Source of the DNA: Utricularia gibba | Taxonomy: Eukaryota; Streptophyta; Magnoliopsida; Lamiales; Lentibulariaceae | Assembly (NCBI GenBank): GCA_002189035.1 | Contig: NEEC01000004.1 | Span: forward strand, 4,650,001-4,714,000 | Direction of reading: 5' to 3' | Length of the DNA: 64,000 nt | In this document: piece after piece, positions 32,833 to 45,763 of the stretch | Layout: each line of letters opens with the position of its first letter | Numbering within the stretch: the stretch's first letter is position 1 | Notes under the pieces: model-generated | What the model saw: the letters and a program-made list of their open reading frames with translations, nothing else | Told to the model about the DNA's origin: nothing | The model's database searches: none | Program-made: the position numbers and the translations under genes

Positions 32833-35800
32833 ATGGAGAGTTTGCTGAGTGGCGCATGGAGGCTGTGGGGCTGCAAATGTCTTGCTGAGGAGCAAACCCA
32901 AAGACTTAAGGTCAGTTCCGATGAAACTATAGGACCGTGAAAGTTGACTCAGCCTCATTTTGTCTGTTTTTCTTGTTTCAAGATTATATGAAGCGAAACC
33001 CGCCGGTTAAAACTGTGAAAACTGAGTATAAAAGCATGTGAACTAACTAACCAGTTCTTATTGCTTTTTGTCTTCCTCTGAAAATGATATTGTGGTCGTA
33101 GAATGTAAAATGCACTCCTGTAAGTAAGTATCTTCTTCTGTTCTTTGATGATTTCAGGAGAAAGTCAGAGTTGCATACCTTGTATCCAGAGCTGCAGTTA
33201 AATTTGTACGAGGTATGATTCATCATGAGTTCCCTTCAGTCTGACGTCTTAAACTTTCTTTTCACTTTTCTTCTGATTATGTAACAAAAAATTACAGGCG
33301 GCAAAGTTGGAGGAGCTGCCTCCCGCATTAGTGCAGGCGCTTTAGCATCAATAGTCGAAGCCCGTGACATGGAAAGGCTTAATTTTCATGGAGGGGTGTA
33401 TGGTATTGGGAAAAAGCTTTCGACTGACTTCTCTAATGGCCTGTATATGGATGATGAAGCCATTAAAGAGAGACAGAAGGTTTATGGTGTCAATAAGTTT
33501 GAAGAATGTGTGGCTCGAACGTTTTGGGTGTTTGTTTGGGAATCTCTCAGTGATGCCACTCTCATGATTCTTGGCTTCTGTGCATTAATCTCCCTTATTA
33601 TCGGATTAGTGACTGAAGGATGGCCAAAGGGAGCACATGATGGACTTGGGATCATATTCAGCATCTTGCTGGTTGTGTTCGTCACTGCAACGAGTGATTA
33701 CCGCCAATCGATGCAATTCAGGGAGTTGGATAAGGAAAAGAAGAAGGTTAATGTTCAAGTAACAAGAAATGGATACAGACAGAGGATGTGTGTCTATGAT
33801 CTGTTGCCAGGAGACATTGTGCACCTTGGCGTTGGTGATCAAGTTCCAGCTGATGGTCTTTTCGTTTCTGGGTCGGGGCCAAGATCATCTCTTTCTGTTG
33901 ATGAATCTAGTTTAACCGGAGAAAGCGAGCTGGTGATGGTGAATGAAGAACACCCTTTTCTGCTTTCTGGAACGAAGGTGAAAGATGGCTGCTGCAAGAT
34001 GGTGGTTACTGCTGTTGGTATGAGGACGCAGTGGGGAAAACTAATGGCAACTCTGAGTGTAGGAGGGGAGGATGAGACGCCATTGCAGGTGAAGCTGCAT
34101 GGAGTTGCGACGGTCATCGGAAAGATTGGCCTCTGCTTCGCCGTGATCACGTTTTCTGTCATGATGAGGAGAATGGTGGTTGAGAAATGGCAGGGTGGGA
34201 CGATATTGATCTGGAGTGGAGAAGATGGTTTACGGTTGCTGGAATGCTTCGCCATCGCCGTGACCATCGTCGTCGTCGCCGTGCCGGAGGGACTGCCGTT
34301 AGCTGTGACCCTGAGCCTGGCGTTTGCAATGAAGAGGATGATGAAGGATAAAGCTCTGGTGCGGGAATTGGCGGCCTGTGAGACGATGGGATCTGCCACA
34401 ACCATCTGCAGCGACAAAACTGGAACTCTAACGACAAACCATATGTCAGTTGTGAAGTCTTGCATTGGTATGAAGGAGCTGCATCATCGGAGCAATGCCG
34501 CTTCTCCGGCGTCTGATCTTCCGCCGTCTCTGGTAAGAGTTCTGCTCCAGTCCATATTCTATAACACCAGCGGAGAAGTAGTGGTCACCGGAGATGGGAA
34601 ACATGAGATCCTGGGAACGCCAACTGAGACAGCTCTTTTGGAGTTTGGCCTTTCTCTTGGAGGTGATTTTCAGGCTGAACGGCGATCGTCCAAGGTCGTG
34701 AAAGTAGAACCGTTTAACTCGACGAAGAAGCAGATGGGAGTCGTATTGGAGCTTCCTGGAGGAGAACTGAGGGCACATACCAAAGGCGCCTCGGAGATCC
34801 TCTTAGCTGCTTGTGACAAGGTGATTGACTCCGGCGGCAGAGTCGTCCCCCTGACCGGTGATCATCGCCGGTACCTCGACGGCACTATCGAAAAATTTGC
34901 AAATCAGGCTCTTAGAACTCTCTGCCTTGCTTACAAAGAGCTTGACCAGGGATTCAGCACGGATGAGACTATCCCCTCATCAGGGTACACCTGCATTGCC
35001 ATTGTTGCCATTAAAGATCCGGTTCGCGCCGGTGTAAGAGAGGCGGTTGAACTATGCCGATCGGCCGGAGTAACTGTTCGGATGGTTACCGGAGACAATA
35101 TCAACACTGCTAAAGCCATTGCCAGGGAATGTGGGATACTCACTGAAGACGGTATCGCAATAGAAGGCCCAGCGTTCCGTGAGAAAAGCTTGAAGGAGAT
35201 GATCGAGCTGATTCCCAAGATTCAGGTAACTCACAACAGAAGGGTTCATTTAGTTCGCCATATGGTTAACTCACGATCCTCCTTTCTCCGTTCTCCCTCA
35301 GGTGATGGCTCGTTCTTCACCGCTTGACAAGCACACGCTAGTGAAGCATCTGAGAACCACATTTAACGAAGTTGTCGCCGTGACCGGCGACGGAACGAAC
35401 GATGCACCGGCGCTACACGAAGCCGACATCGGACTTGCCATGGGAATTGCAGGAACAGAGGTACTGAGAATAAGAATCCATCATCAATCCACCCCTGCAC
35501 CTTCCTTCTCTAACCTCACTATCTCTTTCATGGCTCTCAGGTCGCCAAGGAGAGCGCGGATGTGATCATCCTCGACGACAACTTCTCCACAATCGTCACC
35601 GTGGCCAGATGGGGACGCTCAGTATACATCAACATTCAAAAATTCGTTCAGTTCCAGTTGACAGTGAACATAGTTGCTCTCATGGTGAACTTCTCCTCAG
35701 CATGTTTATCTGGGAAACCTCCCCTTACCGCCGTTCAGCTCCTGTGGGTGAACATGATCATGGACACACTGGGAGCACTAGCACTCGCAACGGAACCCCC

Positions 35801-36385
35801 GAACGACAGCCAAATGAAGAAGCCTCCGGTCGGTCGGAACGGAGCATTCATCACCGGCATCATGTGGAGAAACATCTTAGGCCAATGCCTGTATCAGTTC
35901 CTCATCATAGGCCTCCTCCAAGCTTACGGGACAACCACTTTTGGACTTGAAAACCACCCTGATCCTGCCTTGCTCCTCAACACCATTCTCTTCAACACCT
36001 TCGTCTTCTGCCAGGTACTGTTACATTCCACATTCGCCATCGAATCATCAGATATAAACAGGTGACAGAAAACTGTGTTGCTGCTGTCTTTGCAGGTGTT
36101 CAATGAGGTTAACTCCAGGGACATGGAGAGGGTGAATGTGATCCAGGGATGTTTGGAAACAGAATCTTCATGGCTGTTCTTGGTGCAACAGTCTTGTTCC
36201 AGATTGTGATTGTTCAGCTTCTGGGAAGCTTTGCCAACACCACTCCACTTTCTCTTCTGCAATGGAGCCTCTGTCTGTTCCTTGGCTTCTTGGGGATGCC
36301 TGTGGCTGCTCTTTTGAAACTCATTACCCCTTTCCGAATTCCGAGGCCAGGCCCAATTTTATTTTGGCTCAATGGTTGGGCTTAG
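32833..36385 (+). CDS. Type IIB (autoinhibited) Ca2+-ATPase, ACA1/ACA2-like, short N-terminus
   Basis: Six exons: 32833-32910, 33158-33212, 33298-35225, 35302-35460, 35541-36014 and 36096-36385; about 994 residues with one missing base restored. P-type hallmarks are present: the actuator motif LTGES, the transmembrane-4 Ca2+ site PEGLPLAV, the phosphorylated Asp in CSDKTGTLT (about Asp417), the KGASE nucleotide site, and [11 protein letters not shown]. The sequence is closest in memory to Arabidopsis ACA1/ACA2. It exports Ca2+ from the cytosol. The N-terminus is only 26 residues before EKVRVAYLV, roughly 30 shorter than ACA2. It lacks the basic segment ending FRFTANLSKR, which is the calmodulin-binding autoinhibitor. 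In exon 6 one G is missing at about 36146-36148; after that the frame finishes [13 protein letters not shown] and a longer tail. Confidence 0.92.
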
Positions 36386-38356
36386 TAACGGGCCCAATTT
36401 CCCAGACTGTGCTCGTGAGTTCAATCTTCGTCGGAATGCTTAGGTTTTTGATCCAGCGGACGGCTGATGTGTGTACGCAGCAGGAGGATCTGAATCGGAG
36501 GAAGATTCTGGTTTCTGTTTCAAGTTTTATAGGAGTAAATGGAACCCTGACTGGGCGAGATTTTAATATTTTTGGGATTTTGGAGACAGAGGAGGGACCG
36601 GAGGAGTTGAAAGCATTAACGTGTGGATTGCGATGTGTCTAGAAGCAGAGAGAGGATGATAAGAACGAAAGTGAGAACGTGGTGTCATGGTTTGTCCGCC
36701 TGGTCCAAGACCAAAAAAATCCACTAGTTTTTTTCTTCTGCTTCCAGACAAGCGATAGCAGTACCACTTTTGTTTATCTTTTTTTCTTTTGTTTTCGCTC
36801 TGCGCGGTAAAGCTTGAAGGCGTCTTCTGCGTTCTGGGTCTGCATGTATACATACTATCAGGGCTTCCTTTTCTTTTTGGTGGTTTTAGAGAAAAAGTAT
36901 TATAAACAAATGGATCTTTATGGAGTTTCGTGATTTATCATTTTTGTCATGATCACCCTCTTCTGTTGAGTTTCGAATTTCGATACTTCTCTGCTTTTCT
37001 TTAGTCGAGAATGTTGATTTCTGATTTGTTCCCTTGATTGGGGGAAAAAGGTATGGCTGCTATGCTGCGCCACATTCATTGAAGTAGGGGAGAAAGAGAT
37101 GGATGAGGGGAAGCCATTCGTTCTCCCATAAAAGGAATTATGCCATGGGGGAAAATTCCAAACAGAAGAAATGGGGAAGGGAATATAAAGTGAAGCTTTT
37201 GTTTATGATAAAGGGAGCAATAGTGTCAGCTTGGCGTGCTAAACACCGTGGGTGCCTGGTGTTTTTATTGCCTGGTGTTTTTATTGACTGAAGGGTCCCA
37301 TATTCCACAATGAAGATGAAAGGCAGAAAAAAGTGGAGATTTTTTTACGTGGATCCTACTTTTCGCGATCTATGTATTATTTATTTAAAGATTTTACATG
37401 CGAAAATGACGATCTTGAATCATAGTATGAAAAGCAGAGAATATGGACGGTGGAGCCAGAGGTATTGGTGGTGGGACGCTTTGTTGTAAATCTGAAGAGA
37501 TGGATGATAGTGATAAATTCTGAAACTGGGTCCTTTTACAACATTGTGTTGTGGAGGGACAGCTCTTCTTTAATGGCTTTTTTTCGCGTTTTCTGCTGGC
37601 TAATACCTTACCATGAATTTTATGGTGGGGTTCTCTTTATTTCCCATTGATTCGTGGCGAACTCCATGATCTCACACTGTGCCCTTTATCTCGCACTTTC
37701 TTGTCTTCAGTTTCTTCGTTTCTTTAATGGCGAAGACGAGCTCTTTCTAATTTTTTGTCGATGTGGGTAATGTAGTTTTTTGTTGAAAAGGTGGATTAGA
37801 TTTCTCGAACAACCTTTCTTTGGTTTTCTGCGCGTTCTTTCTTGGGGTTTCGATCTGAATCTGCTAACTCAAGAGCTTCACCATCTTTTGGTACCATTAT
37901 GTGCATCGATACGTTTCTAATCAGACGTTTTTCTCCATGGTCATGCAAGGAGAACACTTTTTATTGGCTGGAACATTGTCAGTTTGATTACCTGAAAAGA
38001 TTTTTCTGATATTTTAGAGCTTCTTTAGTCACTGAATGTTTAATGTTCTCAGTCAATTCCTCTTGTCTGTGGTTTTGGTGGTCCTCCTCTCATACCTGTA
38101 TTATGTTGGCTTTGACAGGTCTCTCCAACGTCGTTGGTTGCTGAAATATTGCCACTGAATAGCGACTGTTGGTCCTGATCTCTGAACTAAGGATCTGAAA
38201 TCTTTTACCCTTTGTTTTTCTCGATTAGCAAATCCCTCAAGAAATCACTGCGGGTAGCCTTTCAAGATCAGGCCACGTTTTCATTTATAAGAACATCTTT
38301 TCTTCTGCTTCTGCTGCTGCCGGAAAACAGCAGCTGGGAGGCAACACCTTTGAAAA
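36386..38356. other. Intergenic: ATPase 3' UTR and NPH3 gene 2 leader
   Basis: About 2 kb without a convincing gene. It has a perfect 16-bp tandem duplication (CCTGGTGTTTTTATTG) at 37255-37286. Pyrimidine-rich leader-like sequence precedes the ATG at 38357. Confidence 0.5.
37255..37286. repeat. 16-bp perfect tandem duplication
   Basis: CCTGGTGTTTTTATTG is present twice, head to tail, at 37255-37270 and 37271-37286. No function is apparent. Confidence 0.85.
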
Positions 38357-40422
38357 ATGAAGTTTATGAAGCTTGGATCAAAGCCTGATCAGTTCCAGTC
38401 TGATGGGGAAAACATCAGGTAAGCTGCTTTCCTTTTCTTGTGCAAGACGGACGCTTTTTCTGTTGCGAATTCAGAGTGAATTCAACCTTCGTTAGTAAAT
38501 TGCAGTCTGTATTCTCACAGGTACGTCGCGACTGAACTGGGATCCGACATCATTATCATTGTCGGGGATGCCAAGTTTTATGTTCACAAGGTTTGCTTCG
38601 TTTACACCTTGAGCCATTCATATCTTTTTGCAAGTTAATTAACAGCATTTCATATCTGCAGTTTCCTCTTCTCTCCAAGTGTTCTCTGCTTCAGAAGCTT
38701 GTTGCAGAGTCAAGTGACGATGAGATAAACGTGAGCACCATCCCCGGCGGACCTGCAGCATTTGAAATATGCGCCAAGTTTTGCTACGGCATGATGGTGA
38801 CACTCAACGCATACAATGTCGTACTAGCGCGGTGTGCTGCTGAGTTTCTGGGAATGCACGAGAATGTGGAGAAGGGAAATCTGATATACAAAGTTGACGT
38901 TTTTCTGAGCTCCGGTATCTTCCGGAGCTGGAAGGATTCCATAATCGCGCTCCAAACAACCAGATCCTTAGTTCCCTGGTCGCAGGAGTTGAAGATCATC
39001 AGTCGTTGCGTGGAGTCTATAGCTTCAAAGGCCATAACAGAGCCTTCTAAAGTTGAATGGTCGTACACTTACAACCGCAGAAAGCTCCTCTCTGAGATTA
39101 GGGATGATTCTCAATGGAATGGTGTTATGAAGCAACATGTTGTTCCAAAGATTGGTGGGTGGAAGACCTCTGTGAACTTCCAATAGAACTGTATACAGAA
39201 GTCATCAAAGCCATACGAGCTACAGGGATCCTTGCTCCTGATGTCATTGGAGAATCTGTGATGGCTTATGCCTCGAGAAAGCTTCCAAGCTTGGGCCATG
39301 GAACGATACAAGGAGGTGATGTTGAGAAATTACGGTATTTGGTGGATACAATCTCACACTTGTTGCCTAAAGAGAAGCGCTCTGTGCCTTGTGGTTTCCT
39401 GCTTAGTTTATTGCATTCATCAATCATCTTAGATTGCAAGGAGACGGCAAGGAAGGAGCTTATGCAGTGTATATCAAGACAACTTGAGGATGCAACCGTT
39501 TCTGATCTTCTGTTTTCTTCACCAAATGGTGAAATGGCACTCTACAACATAGATGTTTTACATGAATTGGTTCACATGTTTGTGATCCGAGCATGCGCGG
39601 CGGCGGAATCACCGGATGATCCCAAATCCAGTGATGCTTCGAAGACCAAGGTGGCTAGGCTGGTGGATGATTACCTGGCTGAAGCTGCGCGGGATCCCTT
39701 GTTGTCTTCATCCCAGTTCATCAATCTAGCTGAAATGGTTTCTGGGTTCCCGAGATCCAGCCATGATGCCATCTACCGAGCCATTGACATGTACTTGAAG
39801 GTGAGTATTGTATATCATCAGTGTGCCTGGATCTTGAGTTGTTGTTCTTCTCTGCTTTCAGCTAGCCTTGAACTGTGTTTTGTCCTGCAAACAGGAACAC
39901 CCCGATTTGTCTAAGAACGAGAAACGGAGAATCTGCCAGTTAATGGATTGCCAGAAGCTATCCGCAGCAGCATGCGCACACGCCGTCCAAAACGACAGAC
40001 TACCCCTGCGTGTGGTGGTTCAAGTTCTTTTCTTTCACCAAGCACAGTCAGGTGCAGCCAACAGTGGACAGGCTCCTGGTATTCCAGGCTTGCGTCCACA
40101 AGGTTCTTATGGGAGCTCACGGTCTGCAACTACCAACTCTGATGAGGATTGGGATGCTGATCAAGCATCCGATGATGTAAAAGAGCAAAGGCAGGACAAA
40201 ACCACAAGTGATTCCAGATCGTCAAGTGGTGAAAAGGCATCCAGGAAGAAAGTGAAGAAGATCTTCTCTCGACTCTGGTCGAACAAAGAGCGAACCGAGC
40301 ACAGCGGCTCCGATACATCCGATAGTCCAGCTTCTACAAGTGCAGAGGAAACAAAGGAGATGATTAAAGCAGCAGGGCAGATTGCAAACCAAATGCAGAA
40401 TAAACTGCAGTTGACAAGGTAG
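38357..40422 (+). CDS. NPH3/RPT2-family BTB/POZ protein 2
   Basis: Four exons: 38357-38418, 38521-38590, 38662-39800 and 39895-40422; about 599 residues with one missing base restored. It starts [13 protein letters not shown], the common opening of this family. The BTB domain follows ([35 protein letters not shown]). The NPH3 domain runs from [16 protein letters not shown] to [19 protein letters not shown] and [21 protein letters not shown] serine-rich, lysine-rich C-terminus ends [15 protein letters not shown]. The expected role is a plasma-membrane or CUL3-linked scaffold in phototropin or auxin-transport signalling. Odd: one A is missing in the run at 39147-39149; the frames on both sides are family sequence. 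Confidence 0.9.
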
Positions 40423-40821
40423 TGGTGGTTAGGAATTGAGATTTCAGTTGTTGATCTGCATATCTCTTTGATCCAGTAGTAGAATGCTGAAAGCAGCCAT
40501 GTTTATCCTTCAGCAAGTAATCATAAGAGCCCTTTCAAGACAATCTTTTTGTTTTGTATAATGATCTGATGGTATAAACTCTGCATATACAATCCAAACT
40601 ATATTTAAACCTCCAATAGGCTTCTGGTAAAACTTTGTGTAGTTGTGGAGTAATCTCCCATTGAGCATGGTCGCTTGAGTTGTGAATCTACTTTTGCTGA
40701 TCAAATGCCTGCAGAAACGACTTGGGGGGAATGCATTGCAGAAAGGGGCCCTTTGGTTGGAATACCATGAAGTAGATAGCAAGTTCATTGTTATCTTATT
40801 CCAGAAACGAATCTTTAGCCA
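40423..40821. other. Convergent 3' region of NPH3 gene 2 (+) and formamidase (-)
   Basis: Only 399 bases separate the two stop codons, so the 3' UTRs probably abut or overlap. No other element is seen. Confidence 0.55.
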
Positions 40822-42742
40822 TTACTGCATCTCCGTTGCAGCAGGGTTTTTGGTAGTGGGCAAGTTGCCATCGTAACTGCATTGTGGGAGGCCTACGTTC
40901 CTCACAACTCTTGCTCCGGTGGGCACATTTCCTGGTTTCGGTCTTATATCCTGCACAAACATGTATACTTTTGTGACATTCTATCTGATCATTGTATGTC
41001 AAATGATAATTGCAGTCACCATCAAGGAACCTGATCGAATATGGAAAGAGGGACAGCAAGGGTGGCGACGGCATTGGGAGAATCCACGATCCCTGAGATC
41101 CTTCCTTCACAAGGGCAGCAAGAAAGGAGGAGATATACCTGAAGCAGGTAGATGAATTGGTATAGTTATCATCAAATAGCCTTGGTGAGAACTGAGCAAA
41201 AATAGTTATTTTCATGGGAGCAAGGAGCTGGGACCTGCTCTTTAGAGTAACCGAATCGAGAAATGTAGTCTACTGCATTGAGAACTGCACGCTTATAAGC
41301 AATGCTGGCATCAAGGAAATGCTGCCTACCGGCTTCATCAACACTGATGCCTTCGAATACTAGCCACTCGGAGAATCTCGGCTCAACAGGGCCGATCTCG
41401 AACACTGGATTGACATGAAGGCGAGTTGGACCCATTGGTGTGAGATACTTCGTCATGCCATCCCTGATTATATCACACCTGATGACATTGCACTCAGTTC
41501 ACCTGGAGTTTAAAGAGTCACTGCTTGATGATGAATGATGTTTTATGGTTAAACTCACTTGAGCTCCAGGAAGCCGCTCATCTCTATGGCACCGCAGAAT
41601 GCAACTTCGCCGTCTCCTTGTGAAAAGTGCATATCTCCAGTGCTCAGGTTTGCTCCTTCTACGAACACAGGGAGGTACACTTTTGAACCTCTGCTAAGAT
41701 TCTTGATGTCACAGTTCCCCCCATTTTCTCTTCCAGGGATTGTTCTAGCAGCCTCCCTCGCAATTCTCTCCCACTCTGGGGTTCCTTCCTTGATCTTACA
41801 CCATAAAACAGGTTCAAAATTTTCATTTTGATAAAAAGATCTGCATTGTCATAAGTTCTTGCGCTTCTTACCTTGCCAAGGAGGCAGCCCTTGGGCGTGG
41901 GAAGATTCGCCAGCGGCCGCGTATGCAAAACCTCACACAGTTTCAGGGATTGCAGACCAGACTCCACAAGGTCCCCTTCCCTGTCATTCCATATCTTCAG
42001 CAGCTCCAATGAAGGAGCAGTTCCGATGATCCCAGGATGTGTTAGACCGGGAAACCTCACCCCTGGTGCTTATCATGTGATGATCAACTAGCTGAAACAG
42101 TGCTAGTACAACTGACTGGAGAACAAACTAGGGAGCGTACCAGGAATATGTCGAGAGTAAGCATATATTCCTTCAAAATACCATATAGCTTTAGCTGCAT
42201 TAGGGAAGTGATCCGTCAGGAATCCACCGCCGTTCTCCCTGTCAAAAATCGCAGTGAACCCCCACTCATCTCCTGGCAGAGGACCCAAATTCAGTATCTC
42301 AACAACAAGAAGATCTCCAGGCTTCGCTGAAACTCCATCTGCATCCACCACTCTGATAGGTCCACTCAGATAATGAACCTAGGGTTAAAAATACGAGAGT
42401 AAGTTGGTTTCTCTACCAAAACTTTCGCCAAAAGAAGCATCAAGAATCCTAATCTCCCTCCACTCATGTTTTACATAGACTAGATGCAAAATACGCTTGA
42501 ACACAGAATGAACTTTCACTACTCACTCCTGACAAGTCAACTTCCTTCACATCTAATGCAGAATTATTATCAGAAATTGCCCCTCCTGTCCAGTCAACCA
42601 TCTCCACCCGAAACAGCTCGCCGGTTTTGACCTCTGCCACCGGAGGTATCTCCGGGTGCCATCGATTATGCATAGGCAGCTTCTGTTCCCATGGCTTCTT
42701 CTTCACATCCACAGACACCACCAGGGATGGAGTTGGAGCCAT
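40822..42742 (-). CDS. Formamidase/acetamidase family amidohydrolase
   Basis: Seven exons on the minus strand: 42742-42527, 42378-42141, 42062-41872, 41794-41559, 41478-41235, 41138-41031 and 40950-40822, all in phase, 453 residues. Family landmarks in order: PMHNRWHPEIPPVAEVKTGE, LSGPIRVVDADG, GDEWGFTAIFDRENGGGFLT, RFPGLTHPGIIGTAPS, RTIPGRENGGNCDIKNLSRG, ANLSTGDMHFSQGDGEV and SCCPCEGRISGIVDSPNAV. These match plant formamidases of the FmdA/AmdA superfamily, which hydrolyse formamide or short amides to acid plus ammonia; the plant substrate is not well settled. Probably cytosolic, as no clear signal is seen. The start MAPTPSLVV matches the family opening. It is head-to-head with SCE1. Confidence 0.94.
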
Positions 42743-43057
42743 TCTTAAGCAGCAGGTAAATGAAATTCTTACCTCACACTGTTTTTTCTTCTTCTTCTGT
42801 GATGTGAACTTCCGGAATGGGCTGGGCCGCTGGCTTAAGGCATTATGGACATTAATGGGCTCCGTTTTGGGCTGGAGATATTGGAATTTGTAGCTACTTA
42901 TTTCTTTTCTAAATCGAAGCGTTGTTTTCACGCAGTTTTTTTTTTTTTTTTGTAGTGTTGACTTCAGCTGTACGGTTTCTCTTTAGTCTTCCATTTTAAA
43001 GAAAGCGAATCGCTTCCGTGCAGTACAGGAAACGATTTTCCTTTCAAGCGGTAGGTG
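42743..43057. promoter_or_regulatory. Short bidirectional promoter between formamidase and SCE1
   Basis: Only 315 bases separate two divergent start codons. The stretch contains several TGGGCT/TGGGCC motifs (near 42818-42870), typical site II elements, and a poly-T run near 42937. No TATA box is obvious. Confidence 0.6.
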
Positions 43058-44578
43058 ATGTCTGGTGGAATTGCACGGGGAAGGCTAGCAGAAGAACGGA
43101 AATCGTGGCGGAAGAATCATCCGCATGTTGGATTTATCATTCTCGTTGTGTTTTTTTGGTCTTTTTGGAGTTAATCGTTGACTTCTATGTTGCGCTGTCT
43201 TTCTTTGTATTGAATGAAGTGATTGCTATTTGAGTAGAATGATGTTTTCTGAAATTTGTTTTAGGGTTTCGTGGCGAAACCTGAAACTCTTGCTGATGGT
43301 TCTGTGAACTTACTGGTGTGGCATTGCACGATTCCGGGCAAGGCTGGGGTGAGTTCCCTAATTTTTGCAGGATTTTGGCTTTATAGTAATTCGTTTCTTT
43401 TTTTTGTGGTATGAAGCTAGGCAGATGAACGTTTCTGGTTGGATTCAGAAGCATCCTTTGCACTTTTTAAAGTTTTGTTCTTGTGATAATTTCAGTAATT
43501 AGTGATCATGCTTTTCTGTCCTGTGCTTTTAACAGTGTGAATGCCCACTTGTGTTCCTGCTGGCATTCTGCCCCCCTTTTGGTTTAAAATATGTTGGCCT
43601 CCTTATACATCTCACTTCGGCCTTCTTACTGGGCCTCCTTTAAAACTAGTGTCGGTTAGCTTGCAAGAGATTTGGAAGTGGCATTAAAAGCCTTTGCTAT
43701 TAGACATATGACAGCGTTGTTCATCCTGGTAACCAGGTGTATGGCCTCACTGCATGTGTAATCTTGAAGAGAGAACGGGGTTTTCTCTTCTTATGGGCGC
43801 ATTATTTTTTATGGTTATCTTGGAGAATGTGGCTTGCGCTTCGTTTCTCATCATACGCTGGTTGCCTATCAAGTGTGTCATGTACTCTGTTAGATGTGAT
43901 CAGTTGGGCCAGAATGTTTTACTAATCATGCTTTTCAGACTGATTGGGAAGGTGGGTTTTACCCTCTTACGATGCACTTCAGTGATGATTATCCAAGCAA
44001 GCCACCAAAGTGCAAATTCCCACCAAATTTCTTCCATCCGAACGTGTATCCTTCTGGTACTGTCTGCCTCTCGATTCTCAACGAGGACAGCGTAAGCCCA
44101 CTCTCCGTTGCATCCTGTTCCAGTTCCATCCTCCAATTTTCTGCAATGATGGTTTAACTCCGGCTGTGTAAATTTCCAGGGTTGGAGGCCGGCCATCACA
44201 GTGAAGCAAATATTGGTTGGCATACAAGATCTACTAGATCAACCTAACCCTTCTGACCCAGCCCAAACCGATGGCTATCACATGTTCATCCAGGTACTCG
44301 TTCCTTAGCAACAAAAACTCATTTAAATCTTGAATGATGAGACACGCCAACCACCACCCCTCTCCCCCCAATTACCCACAGTCATCATGTTTCCTGCGGC
44401 CCGTAATCATGATCGGATATCCCCATCTTTTGCCTTTTCCCAGAAATACTTCAGTCAAGCAATTTTCTGAAAAGCGCATGGTGGTGTTTGACTCCAGTGG
44501 TTAACCCATTTGCAGGATCCAGCAGAATACAAGAAGAGGGTTCAGCAACAGGCCAAGCAGTACCCTCCACTCATATGA
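43058..44578 (+). CDS. SCE1: SUMO-conjugating enzyme E2 (SCE1/UBC9)
   Basis: Five exons: 43058-43126, 43265-43348, 43939-44091, 44180-44293 and 44516-44578, all in phase, 160 residues, the usual UBC9 length. It opens [20 protein letters not shown], the SUMO-binding N-terminal helix. The catalytic core reads [20 protein letters not shown] with HPN and the active-site Cys94. It continues [18 protein letters not shown] and ends KQYPPLI. It carries activated SUMO from the SAE1/SAE2 E1 and transfers it directly to lysines in psi-K-x-E motifs; it acts mainly in the nucleus. NEDSGWRP has Ser where Arabidopsis has Tyr. It shares a short divergent promoter with the formamidase gene. Confidence 0.97.
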
Positions 44579-45763
44579 GTTACCCTCGCCCTCTTCTCTC
44601 TCCAGGGAATTCACCTCGAAGTAAAAGCAAGAAAACAAAAAAGAGAAAGGAAGCTGCCTGTGGGAGCAGAACTAGCAGTTGCCTCTGGCATATGGACGGT
44701 CTATTTAGGTTTTTTACCTTGCTGCTCCCCCCCTGGTAAATTCATGTTACTACTGCAAGTACTTCTACTCCTATCATCACCCACTTTCTTATTTGAATGG
44801 ATATGCTCAAGACAGGTCACATCACAACCCGAACTAATCCCAAGACTCTCGGTACTCGTTCATTTGTGTGGCGGCCCTGGCTTTCTCGCTCCACCATTCC
44901 CACCCTTGCTTTTGAGTTCATATGGTCTTCACCTGTCCTGGCTCCGGCCACTCTGGCATTCATTGATGAAACAGCCTGATTCTTTCCCTGGGGGAGAAAG
45001 TCATGGCGCATTAAATGCTTCCTGCCTGCCCTGCTCTCCCTCCTTGCAGCATTCGCGGTTAGTTTCCCTTTCTTTTCGGGTACACCAACTGTCGCATAGA
45101 AATTTCCGACCATTCCTCAAGGGAAGAGATGTTAATCAGAGTCAAGGGGGGGCGTTGACGTCTGTACACACTGTAAATGACACCATTAGCCAAACCAAAT
45201 CCCCATCTAAAGCTTTTCTGGGTCGGGTCGGGTCGGTCGCTGCTTTATTGGATTGGGGGTGGGGGTCAACGGTCTCCACCGACCCACCGACTCGTTTTGT
45301 TTGTGTTGTTTTTAGTGGTAAACTAATGCAAGGATTCCCATTGCGTGTCAATAATGGGGGACTCCGCGTGGTGACTCTTGCTGTTGGGTGGTGTACCAAA
45401 TGCGATCCTGATGAGATGAAGAATCCCATAAATCCGGCCCCCGGTCTCCTCTTTTGGCGTTTGTCGAGTGGGGGAGCGGGGACATGGCGGCGAAGACGAT
45501 GGGGCTGGAAAACAGAGTAAATAGCAGAGGCTGAACGGCGAGAGGGAGAGGGAGAGAGAAGTTCGTGTCTGTGGTGGCGTGTCGGTGGGTTTTGGAAGTT
45601 ATAGTTTGTACTCTGGTTTTTTTGTTTATTTCTCCAGCTTGAGGAGCAACTGGGTTTTTGATATTGATCTGATCCGGGTCTGGGTGCTGGATTGATTGTC
45701 TCGTTTATAATATATCCTAGTGGTGTGAGGAGGGTGGGTGTTTTTGTTGAAGACTCCGAGGGG
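44579..45763. other. Intergenic: SCE1 3' UTR and ERF promoter
   Basis: Two long frames cross here (plus 44660-45520, minus 45142-45879). They lack family features, and the plus one opens on a GTG. I treat them as chance frames in GC-balanced DNA. No other gene is seen. Confidence 0.5.

Noticed and set aside
44660-45520. 286-codon plus-strand frame after SCE1
   Set aside because: It opens on GTG rather than ATG, has no domain or family signature, and overlaps the SCE1 3' UTR and the ERF promoter.
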